DNA of 64,000 nt. Source: Streptomyces sp. NBC_01262 (GTDB taxonomy: Bacteria; Actinomycetota; Actinomycetes; Streptomycetales; Streptomycetaceae). The notes under the pieces are model-generated. The model had not been told where the DNA came from and searched no databases. It saw only the letters and a program-made list of their open reading frames with translations. A program made the translations under genes and the position numbers. The stretch is from contig NZ_CP108462.1 in the NCBI RefSeq assembly GCF_036226365.1, positions 3,080,501-3,144,500 on the forward strand, read 5' to 3'. Positions within the stretch are counted from its first letter, which is position 1. Every line of letters begins with the position of its first letter. Of this stretch, positions 1 through 7,070 are shown one piece after another.

Positions 1-907
1 TGGACGCCTTCAGCGAGTTCTTGATCGCCGCGGATATGGTGCCCGCTCCCTTGCCCGCCTTCGTCAGCATCGAGGCCAGCGGACCGATCTTCGACACGAT
101 CCCGCCGAGCCTGCCCATCTGCCCGAGCAGCACGCCGCCCGGGACCAGTGTCAGCAGGCCGACGATGAGTTCGCCTATCTCCAGTTTTCCCTGCGACACC
201 ATCCGGATCACCGACAGGCCGAACAGCGCCGCGCCCAGCAGGATGCCGACGACCGGGAAGAAGATCGCCACCAGTCCCACGAGGATGCCCAGGATGATCT
301 CGAAGATCGGGTGGTCGGCCAGCCAGTCGCCGATCTTCTGGAAGATGTTCCGGGCCGGAATCGCCTCGTCCGCGGCATCGTCCAGGATCCTCGACGCCGT
401 CGTGGACCCCTCGCCGCGCAGCCGCTGCGCGTCCTGGCCCAGCGCCACGGCGGCCGACAGCTGGGACTTGGCCGCGTTGATCGAGCTTTCCTGCGTGCTG
501 TGCGCGGTGGTCTGCTCCGGGGTGGCGTCGGCCGGCAGCGCGGGCAGCTCGCTGGTGGCGGTCGTCGCCACCTGCTGGCCCTGGTCGATCGCCCGGTCCA
601 GCATGTCCTGCGCCGTGGTGAGCGTGTTGGCGTAGTTGGTGTACGCGTCGGCGGCGCTGTGGAAGGACTCCTGGGTCTTCTGCAGGAAGCGCGGCAGATC
701 CCTGATCTTCTCCCTCAGGGCGTCCATCGCCTGCCCCTTGCCGCTGTGGATCCTCGAATCCGCGCTCAGCAGCTGGTACGCCTCCTGCGCCTGGTCGCCC
801 AGACTCTTGTACGTACCGGAGAGCGTGCGGATCGCCTCGGGATCGCCCGGAGTGGGGTCAGTGCCGAAGCCAAGTATTTCCCACCCGGTGGTGTGCCGTC
901 TGGTCAT
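1..907 (-). CDS. Putative T7SS-secreted (polymorphic toxin-like) protein, N-terminal part, cut by window edge
   Basis: The frame opens with ATG at 907 and is still open at base 1, so about 302 residues are seen and the C terminus is missing. The N terminus (GWEILGFGTDPTPGDPEAI) resembles the signal region of actinobacterial type VII-secreted polymorphic toxins. A long helical, Gln/Ala-rich stretch follows, as in WXG100-like domains. A hydrophobic block at about residues 199-240 (IFEIILGILVGLVAIFFPVVG) could insert into membrane. A GGGAGG ribosome site lies 12 bases before the ATG, which is rather far. The gene diverges from the LysM gene at 1093. Any toxin domain would lie beyond the window, so the toxin role is inferred. 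Confidence 0.7.
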   Translation of the reverse strand, partial: MTRRHTTGWEILGFGTDPTPGDPEAIRTLSGTYKSLGDQAQEAYQLLSADSRIHSGKGQAMDALREKIRDLPRFLQKTQESFHSAADAYTNYANTLTTAQDMLDRAIDQGQQVATTATSELPALPADATPEQTTAHSTQESSINAAKSQLSAAVALGQDAQRLRGEGSTTASRILDDAADEAIPARNIFQKIGDWLADHPIFEIILGILVGLVAIFFPVVGILLGAALFGLSVIRMVSQGKLEIGELIVGLLTLVPGGVLLGQMGRLGGIVSKIGPLASMLTKAGKGAGTISAAIKNSLKAS

Positions 908-1092
908 AGCCGCTACCGTCCTCCCGGATCATCCCGGACCATCCATACGGCACGAGGAACGTGGCCAACAGTGGATAAGTTCAGTTGTCTTCAAGCAAGT
1001 TGAATCATTTACGACCCCGAAACAGACTGAACCGATCCTGACAGTCCATCGTTCTGCCCGACGAGTGGATCTGCCCTGCCAGGAGGAGAAAA

Positions 1093-2601
1093 ATGCGTTA
1101 CCAGCGCGTTGCGATGAGGTACGCGGTGCTCATGTGGACGGTCGGCCTGGCACTCGGCTCGGCCCTGACAGTCGGCCAGCTGACGGTGGCTCAGCTCGCA
1201 CAAGCGGCACCGGCGGCACCGGCGGCACCGGCCGCATCGGCGACGCCCAACACGAAGTTCTACATCGTCAAGTCCCCCGACGAGAACAACGGGCAACAGG
1301 AGACCCTCTTCACGGTGGCCGAGCGCACGCTCGGCGACGGCACCCGCTTCCCCGAGATCATGAGCCTCAACGCGGGCCGGACCCTCCCCAACGGAACGGT
1401 GTTCACCTCGCCCGAGCAACTGGTCCCCGGCTTCGCCCTCCGCCTCCCCGACGACGCGGGCGGCCCGGACGTCCAGGTCGGCACCTTGCCGCAGACCCAG
1501 CCCTCCGCCGCGGCCTCGCCCTCCGCTTCCGCTTCCGGGTCGTCCGCCCCGTCATCCTCCGGAGGTGGCAGCAGTCTGATCGGTGGTCAGTTCTCCATAC
1601 CCACCCTTGTCGCCGGCCTCGCCGGGGTCACCCTGCTGACGGTACTCATCGTCGCCCGGCGGCCGGTGGCCCGCGCCACCCGCCGCATCGCGGCCGCGCT
1701 GCGCCGCGCCACCCGCCCGCTGCGCCCCCGCCTCCCGCGCGCCCTCTCCCAGTCCCGGCTCCGACGCCGGCGCGCCGCGCTGGGCCGCACCCTGGCGGCC
1801 GACACCCGCACCCTCCCGGACGTACGGAACACGCTGCGCGAGCTGTCCCGGCTCACCGCGCCCATCCGCGTCTACAGCGTCCTGGCCATCCCGAACCGGC
1901 TCCTGGCAGCCGTCACCACCACCGCCCCGGCCCCCGAGCCCTGGACCGCCGTCGATGCCACCCGCTGGGAGCGCTCCGGCCTGACGTCCCTTACCGACGG
2001 CGATGAGAACGGCGAGACGGGCGAGACCACGGGCGAGACCGGCGAGGCCCTGCCCTACCCGCACCTGGCCCGCGTCGGCGTCACCGAGCGGGGCCACGCC
2101 CAGGTCCTGGTCGACCTGGGCCAGATCAACGGATCCCTCAGCATTCTCGGTGACCTGCGGGTCGCCCAGGACACCCTGTCCGCCATCGTGCGCGGCCTGC
2201 TCGAAGCCCCGAACCGCGACACCCCCATCGTCACGATCGACCCCGAACGCGTCCTGCTCCCCGAGTTCCACGCCCTCCACGGCCTGCTCCGGGTCCGCAC
2301 CCTCAAGGACATCACCGACGACGCGCCCGTCCAGCTCCCGGCCCCTGCCCCGGAGCTGGGCCTCGACCTCATCCGTACCGCCGCCCGCCGCCCCGGCCAC
2401 GTGGCCGGCCTGCTGGTTCTCCCCAAGCCCCCCGGCGAGGACGACCTCGCCGCCCTCGCCCACCTCACCTCGCCCACCGTCGGGTGGATCGTCCTCACCG
2501 TCGGCAACCTCCCCGGCTCCCACTGGCGCTGGAACGCCTTCCCCGACGGCACCCTCCACACCGGCGTCCTCGGCCACAAGGTCTTCGTCCCCGTGGGGTG
2601 A
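1093..2601 (+). CDS. LysM-domain membrane protein
   Basis: 502 residues, with AGGAGGAG just before the ATG. Residues about 9-36 form a signal or anchor segment followed by a Pro-Ala run. Residues about 56-120 form a LysM-like unit (LFTVAERTLGDGTRFPEI, then LNAGR and LPNGTVF) of the kind that binds peptidoglycan sugars. A Ser/Gly linker and a second membrane helix at about 165-187 follow, then an Arg-rich, roughly 300-residue region of no recognised family. With both helices used, the LysM unit would face the wall and the large C-terminal part the cytoplasm. It diverges from the T7SS-type gene, so a link to surface export is possible but unproven. Confidence 0.7.
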   Translation: MRYQRVAMRYAVLMWTVGLALGSALTVGQLTVAQLAQAAPAAPAAPAASATPNTKFYIVKSPDENNGQQETLFTVAERTLGDGTRFPEIMSLNAGRTLPNGTVFTSPEQLVPGFALRLPDDAGGPDVQVGTLPQTQPSAAASPSASASGSSAPSSSGGGSSLIGGQFSIPTLVAGLAGVTLLTVLIVARRPVARATRRIAAALRRATRPLRPRLPRALSQSRLRRRRAALGRTLAADTRTLPDVRNTLRELSRLTAPIRVYSVLAIPNRLLAAVTTTAPAPEPWTAVDATRWERSGLTSLTDGDENGETGETTGETGEALPYPHLARVGVTERGHAQVLVDLGQINGSLSILGDLRVAQDTLSAIVRGLLEAPNRDTPIVTIDPERVLLPEFHALHGLLRVRTLKDITDDAPVQLPAPAPELGLDLIRTAARRPGHVAGLLVLPKPPGEDDLAALAHLTSPTVGWIVLTVGNLPGSHWRWNAFPDGTLHTGVLGHKVFVPVG

Positions 2602-2618
2602 GCCGGGCCGCACGGGCG

Positions 2619-3512
2619 TCAGTTGAAGAAGCGGATGGACTTGACCGCGGGGAACCCGATGGCGCTCAGGTCGGGCACATCGGCCTCGACGATCTTCGAG
2701 TTGCCCGTGCAGTCCGCGCCGTCCCAGATCTTGACGAAGCCGGACACCCGCAGCGAGCCGGAGAAGGTGACGTTCTGGCAGCCGGGGCCGCCAACGCCCT
2801 GCGCGGGGTCGGCGAAGTTCGCGCCCTGGAAGACGGTGACGCTGCTCGCGGGCGTGGACGTGGGCGAGGCCGCGGTCGAGCCGGTGCCGGTGCCGCCCGC
2901 GGCCTGTCCGGCCTTCTGGCCGTCCGGCGTCACGCCGAACCAGGTGCCGCCCACGCCCTGGCCGTTGGTGTCCCCGGGCTTGGTGTCCTTGTTGAACAGG
3001 TAGACGGGCCAGCCGCCGATGGTGAGCTGGAAGCCACCGTCGCGCTGGATGACGCCGACGGCCGACTTGTCCACTCCGTCGAGGAATATCCGGCCGTCCC
3101 GGGCCACCAGATAGGGCGGCCAGGTCGTGGCGCAGGCGCCGGTGCAGTTGGACACCGACGGGTCGGCGGAGTCCTTGTCGAACCGGTACAGCGTGAAGCC
3201 CGCCCCGTTCACCACCACCGGGTTCAGCGCCCCGACCTGGGCGGCCGTCAGCTGCACCCACTTGCGGATCACGGGCGTGGTCGCGGCGGCGGCCGCCGCC
3301 GGGTTCGCCGCCGCCGCCCAGTCACCGGTTTTCGCGGCCGCGTTGTTCTGCTGGGCCGTGCCGGAGGCGAAGTTCATGTCAGCCGCACCGGCCGAGGACG
3401 AGGAAGCCGCCGGCGCGCTGCTCTGGCCGTTTGCACCGCAGGCGGAGAGCAGCAGAACACCGGCGGTCGCGAATGAGGCGACAGCGGTGGCAGTGGCACG
3501 TGTACGGAACAT
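2619..3512 (-). CDS. Secreted lipoprotein: COG4315 repeats plus a beta/gamma-crystallin-like C-terminal domain
   Basis: 297 residues. A lipoprotein signal ends in LLLSAC, so Cys25 or nearby should be lipidated. After an Ala/Ser-rich linker come two units of the COG4315 secreted-repeat family (GFTLYRFDKDSADPSVSNC...TWPP and GWPVYLFNKDTKPGDTNGQ). Proteins of that family often sit beside heme or copper proteins, but their function is unknown. The last 75 or so residues (TVFQGANFADP ... GFVKIWDGADCTGN ... KSIRFF) look like a single beta/gamma-crystallin-type Greek-key domain. ATG at 3512 is preceded by AGGGGG. The gene is convergent with the LysM gene, 17 bases away. The crystallin reading is by eye and less certain than the lipoprotein call. 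Confidence 0.75.
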   Translation of the reverse strand: MFRTRATATAVASFATAGVLLLSACGANGQSSAPAASSSSAGAADMNFASGTAQQNNAAAKTGDWAAAANPAAAAAATTPVIRKWVQLTAAQVGALNPVVVNGAGFTLYRFDKDSADPSVSNCTGACATTWPPYLVARDGRIFLDGVDKSAVGVIQRDGGFQLTIGGWPVYLFNKDTKPGDTNGQGVGGTWFGVTPDGQKAGQAAGGTGTGSTAASPTSTPASSVTVFQGANFADPAQGVGGPGCQNVTFSGSLRVSGFVKIWDGADCTGNSKIVEADVPDLSAIGFPAVKSIRFFN

Positions 3513-3537
3513 GGAAGTCCCCCTGGGAATGACCGAA

Positions 3538-3576
3538 GGTCGGTTTTCCGACCGCTCCGGCGCTTCCGAAGCGGTC
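3538..3576 (-). terminator. Two mutually exclusive hairpins after the methyltransferase gene
   Basis: GGTCGG-TTTT-CCGACC (3538-3553) is a perfect 6-bp stem. GACCGCT (3550-3556) pairs with AGCGGTC (3570-3576). The two stems share 3550-3553, so only one can form at a time. They lie 47-85 bases past the methyltransferase stop and upstream of the lipoprotein gene, consistent with the operon end. There is no T run. Confidence 0.4.
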
Positions 3577-3622
3577 ACACCCACGCCACGTATCGCTGTC
3601 CGCTCGGGTTCACACGGCCGCG

Positions 3623-4726
3623 TCAGTCGCGGCGGGCCAGCAGTCGGTAGGCGTTGGAGACACCGAGCCGGTGGGAGAGGGGTTTGACCGCGAAGCGGTC
3701 GAGGAGGGTGCCGAGGATGAGGGCGGGAATGCCCGCGATGACCATGGCACCGCGCAGGACGCGGCTCAGGGCGCCGGGAGGGGTGGGGAGCCAGGGGAGG
3801 TTGTCGCGGGGGGCCGCGGAGTCGAGGCAGAGCCAGGTCGCGGCCAGGAGGTCCACGGGGTCGTGGGGCTCGGCGTGCTGTTCGGCCAGGACGGTGAAGC
3901 CGAGGTCGGTGAGCCGGTTGCGGAGGTTGTCGACGGGGACGAAGTGGAGGTGCTGCGGCTGGAGCCAGGGCAGCCAGAAACGGCCGAGGAGGCGGGCATA
4001 GCGGCTGTCGGGGTCGGGGACCTCGATGAGCAGGTGGCCGCCGGGGCGGATGGCCTGGTGGGCGGCGGTGAGTTCGAGGTCGGGCTCGGTGCTGTGTTCG
4101 AGGTAGTGGAACATGCTGACGACGTCGTAGTGGCCGGCCAGGCCGGGGGCGAGGTCGGGGAAGCTGCCCCGGTAGCCGCGCTCCACGCGGCCCGCGCGCT
4201 CGGCGAGTTCGGCGCCGTCGGTGAAGTCCAGGCCGTCGAAGGTGGTGCCGGGGTAGACGGTGCGGGCGGACTCGCAGAAGTGGCCGTGCCCGGTGCCGAC
4301 GTCGAGCCAGTTCTTGGGGGCGGAGGCGAAGGGGAGCAGGGATTCGGCGCGCCGGCGGTACATCGTGGTGCGGCCGGCGAAGGTGTTGCCGAGCTGCTTC
4401 TCGCCGAGGCCGTCGTAGAAGTCGCGGTAGTAGAACTCCAGGCCCTCGTCGCTCAGGCGCGGGTTCTGGAAGGTGTGCCGGCAGTCCTGGCAGCGGTCGA
4501 GAACGAAGCGGCCGGGCTTGTGCTGGAGGAGGTCGGTGGTGCGCAGGCGGGTCTTGAGCCGCGCGGAGCCGCACCAGGGGCAGGTGGTGCGGGGCGCTTC
4601 GAAGAAGCGGTCCAGGCCCTTGGCCAAGTCCGCCTGGTAGACCGGGCGCAGGGCCGCGACCTCTTCGGAGCGGCTGGGCTCCGGCCGGGTGGTCGCGGGC
4701 GCTCCGGATTCGGGCTCGTCGCTCAT
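3623..4726 (-). CDS. Class I SAM-dependent methyltransferase with N-terminal zinc-ribbon-like motif
   Basis: 367 residues, last gene of the synthase operon. Its ATG overlaps the glycosyltransferase stop (ATGA). Near residues 48-85 lie CPWC and CQDC pairs that could bind zinc. The Rossmann SAM site is WLDVGTGHGHF, followed by the acidic residue in DGLDF and the motif MFHYLEH, as in Methyltransf_11/12 proteins acting on small molecules or lipids. A hydrophobic segment near the C terminus (AMVIAGIPALILGTLLDRF) suggests membrane association, fitting a lipid or glycolipid substrate. The acceptor atom and substrate cannot be told from sequence; assignment to the polyketide lipid rests on the operon. 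Confidence 0.85.
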   Translation of the reverse strand: MSDEPESGAPATTRPEPSRSEEVAALRPVYQADLAKGLDRFFEAPRTTCPWCGSARLKTRLRTTDLLQHKPGRFVLDRCQDCRHTFQNPRLSDEGLEFYYRDFYDGLGEKQLGNTFAGRTTMYRRRAESLLPFASAPKNWLDVGTGHGHFCESARTVYPGTTFDGLDFTDGAELAERAGRVERGYRGSFPDLAPGLAGHYDVVSMFHYLEHSTEPDLELTAAHQAIRPGGHLLIEVPDPDSRYARLLGRFWLPWLQPQHLHFVPVDNLRNRLTDLGFTVLAEQHAEPHDPVDLLAATWLCLDSAAPRDNLPWLPTPPGALSRVLRGAMVIAGIPALILGTLLDRFAVKPLSHRLGVSNAYRLLARRD

Positions 4727-5943
4727 GCGCTCTCCTCAGGGGTCGTTCCGCCGGTGGCGGCGAGTCTTTCGAGCTGGGACGCCGCCGCGCCCGCGCCGCC
4801 CGCCGCGCGGAAGGCGGTACGGATCCGGCCGGCGGCGGCGCGGTAACCGGGCTCGTCGAGTACGGCGTCGATCGCCGCGCCCAGCCGGGCCGCGTCGGCC
4901 CGGCCGAACCGGACCCGCACCCCCGCTCCGGCGTCGGCCACCTGCGCGGCCACGACGGGCTGGTCGTCGCGGATGGGGGCCACGACGAGGGGGACGCCGT
5001 GCCAGAGGGCCTCGCACACGGTGTTGTGCCCGGCGTGGCAGACGACCGCGTCGACCCGCTCCAGGAGCGGGAGTTGGGGCACGGCGGGGAGGATCAGCAC
5101 GTCCTTGTCGTCGTCTCTGTCGTCGTCGGCCGCGCCGAGGACGCCCGCCGGGTCGGCGATCACCGCCTGCAGCCGGTCGGCCCGGGCGCGCAGCGCGTCG
5201 AGGCACTCGCGCAGGAAGCGTGCGCCGACGTCGGTGTTGGCGGTGCCGAGGGTCACCAGGACCGTGCTGCGGGCCGGGTCGAGCCAGTCCCAGGGGAAGT
5301 CCGACGGGGCGGGCCGGGCGGCGACCGACGGGCCCACCCAGCGGATCCGGTCCCCCGTCCTGGCGCCGGGGCCGACGAGTTCCGGGGTGCTGAAGGCCAG
5401 CACCAGGTGCGGGGAGAAGCGCGGGTCGGCCGCGCCTGGGCCGGACGGGGCGCCGATCCGTTCCCGTAGACCGTGCAGGACGGCGTCCAGCCACTCGGCG
5501 ACCTTGGGCATGCCCGCCAGTACGTCGGTGAACTCGGCCGAAGTGGTGGCCGAGGTGGCCCACGGCACGCCGAGGTGCTCGGCGACCAGAGCGCCCGCCA
5601 GGGCCTGCTGGTCGGCGACGACCACGTCGGGGCCGAACTCCTGGACGGCCGCCCGTACGCCGGGGGCCATCTCATCGGCGAGCGGCACCAGGAACCGTTC
5701 CCACAGGAACTTCAGCGCCTCCGGGCCCCGGATCTCGGGCGGCCGTACGCCCTCGCCGGACCCCGGTACGGGCCCGTCGCACGGGAACACCACCGCCTCC
5801 TCCCCCGCGAGGCGCCGCACCAGGCCGGGGTCGGCGCAGGCCCAGGCCACCCGGTGGCCGCGCGCGGCCAGCTCGGCCGCGACTCCGGCCGCCGGGTTGA
5901 TGTGGCCGGTCAGGGGCGGGACGACGAACAGGAAGCCGCTCAC
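4723..5943 (-). CDS. Family 1 (UGT/MGT-type) glycosyltransferase
   Basis: 406 residues from a GTG start that overlaps the upstream hydrolase stop as GTGA; the longer open frame above it has no support. The N terminus (FLFVVPPLTGHINPAAGVAAEL) is the acceptor-side motif of macrolide-type GT1 enzymes. The C-terminal donor motif is seen as HAGHNTVCEALWHGVPLVV followed by DDQPVVAAQV. Such enzymes move a sugar from an NDP-sugar to a hydroxyl of a small molecule or lipid. There is no signal peptide, so it acts in the cytoplasm. No sugar biosynthesis genes are nearby, so a common donor such as UDP-glucose is more likely than a special deoxysugar. Confidence 0.88.
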   Translation of the reverse strand: MSGFLFVVPPLTGHINPAAGVAAELAARGHRVAWACADPGLVRRLAGEEAVVFPCDGPVPGSGEGVRPPEIRGPEALKFLWERFLVPLADEMAPGVRAAVQEFGPDVVVADQQALAGALVAEHLGVPWATSATTSAEFTDVLAGMPKVAEWLDAVLHGLRERIGAPSGPGAADPRFSPHLVLAFSTPELVGPGARTGDRIRWVGPSVAARPAPSDFPWDWLDPARSTVLVTLGTANTDVGARFLRECLDALRARADRLQAVIADPAGVLGAADDDRDDDKDVLILPAVPQLPLLERVDAVVCHAGHNTVCEALWHGVPLVVAPIRDDQPVVAAQVADAGAGVRVRFGRADAARLGAAIDAVLDEPGYRAAAGRIRTAFRAAGGAGAAASQLERLAATGGTTPEESA

Positions 5944-6755
5944 CGGGCGTTGACCTCCATAACCGCCTGGCGGCCGTGGATCAGGTCCAGGATGTGGCCG
6001 CCGACCACGCCCGAGGCCTCGACCAGCACCGAGTGCTCGTGCCCCGGGACCACCACCGTGCGGCAGTCGGGCAGCAGCGACTCCAGCCACTGCGCCTGCT
6101 CCGCGAGGTCGGAGTCACCGCCGTAGACCGCGAGCACCGGGCAGGACACCGAACGGATCTGATCATCCGTCAGAACAGTGCTGGCCGGGATGTCCCGCGC
6201 GATCGTGGTGGTCCGCGCCAGCCGCGCCGCGCCCTTGGCCAGGCGCGCGGTGTTCTGGCTTCGGTTGGCGGTGATCCAGGCCAGCGCGTCCGCCTCGTTG
6301 TGCGCCAGCTGGCTGACGACGCGCCCCAGGATCCCGCCGAGCTTGGCCGCCCAGGCCTGCGTCGCGGGCTCGGACTCGATCACCGAGATGCTCGCGACCC
6401 GCTCGGGGCGGCGGGCGGCGTAGCCGAAGGCGACGGTGCCGCCGAAGGAGTTGCCGACCAGGTGGACCGGGCCGGTCACCGCCAGCCGGTCGAGCAGGGC
6501 GTCCAGGTCGTCGACCTGGCGGTCCACGGTGTAGCCGCTGTCCGGGCGTCCGCTGCGGCCGTGGCCACGGAGGTCGTACATGATGACGTCGATCCCGGAG
6601 GCCGCGAAGGCCGGGGCGACGGTGAAGTAGTAGCTGGCCAGGCTGTCGGTGAGCAGCCCGTGGATGAGCACCGCGGTGGCGGTGGCGGGGCGGCCGTCGC
6701 GGGGGGTGAGCCGCTGTACGTGCAGCCGGATGTCGCCGGTGTCGAGCATGGCCAT
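5940..6755 (-). CDS. Alpha/beta-fold hydrolase (possible thioesterase or editing esterase of the synthase)
   Basis: 271 residues, starting 3 bases after the ACP stop and overlapping the glycosyltransferase start. The fold is clear: LIHGLL forms the oxyanion region, GNSFGG the nucleophile elbow (Ser near residue 102), YGGDSD carries the acid, and GHEHSV the catalytic His. The DLRGHGRSG motif is typical of the family. Since neither synthase protein shows a C-terminal thioesterase, this enzyme is a good candidate for chain release or proofreading. That role is inferred from position only; it could also tailor the product. Confidence 0.85.
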   Translation of the reverse strand: MAMLDTGDIRLHVQRLTPRDGRPATATAVLIHGLLTDSLASYYFTVAPAFAASGIDVIMYDLRGHGRSGRPDSGYTVDRQVDDLDALLDRLAVTGPVHLVGNSFGGTVAFGYAARRPERVASISVIESEPATQAWAAKLGGILGRVVSQLAHNEADALAWITANRSQNTARLAKGAARLARTTTIARDIPASTVLTDDQIRSVSCPVLAVYGGDSDLAEQAQWLESLLPDCRTVVVPGHEHSVLVEASGVVGGHILDLIHGRQAVMEVNAR

Positions 6756-6758
6756 GGG

Positions 6759-7070
6759 TCAGCCCGCCTCCGCCGCTTTGAGGCTCTGGACGACATGCTC
6801 GACGAGCCTGCCGACGGTGAGCTCGATGATCTCGTCGAACTCCATGTCCGCCAGGAACTCGGCGAAGTTGACCCGCCCCCCGTACCGCTCCTCCAGGAGG
6901 CCGGCCAGGGTGACCAGGTCGATGCTCTCCAGCTCCAGGTCGCGGTTGAAGGTGGTCCGCATGCCGATCTCGATGTCGTCGAGGCCGTATTCGTCGAGGA
7001 GTTTCGCGAGCATGCCGCTGATGTCGGCGAGCACCGACTCCTCGTCGGCGGCGGGCTGGCCAGTGTTCAT
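6759..7070 (-). CDS. Free-standing acyl carrier protein
   Basis: 103 residues. ATG at 7070 overlaps the stop of the KS-AT-DH-PPTase gene (ATGA), so translation is coupled. The phosphopantetheine site is the Ser in LELESIDLV, with helices II and III following (LAGLLEERYG). The long acidic N terminus and the form ESIDLVTLAGLLEE differ from the ID-SIKR type ACPs inside the large synthase protein. The two ACP types therefore probably serve different steps, for example an accessory starter or transfer step. Confidence 0.9.
   Translation of the reverse strand: MNTGQPAADEESVLADISGMLAKLLDEYGLDDIEIGMRTTFNRDLELESIDLVTLAGLLEERYGGRVNFAEFLADMEFDEIIELTVGRLVEHVVQSLKAAEAG

Noticed and set aside
21..1003. 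Plus-strand frames over the first kilobase
   Set aside because: The minus strand carries a recognisable T7SS-type protein through the same bases.
1009..1419. 136-codon minus-strand frame opposite the LysM gene start
   Set aside because: Antisense to the signal peptide and LysM coding region; no start signal.
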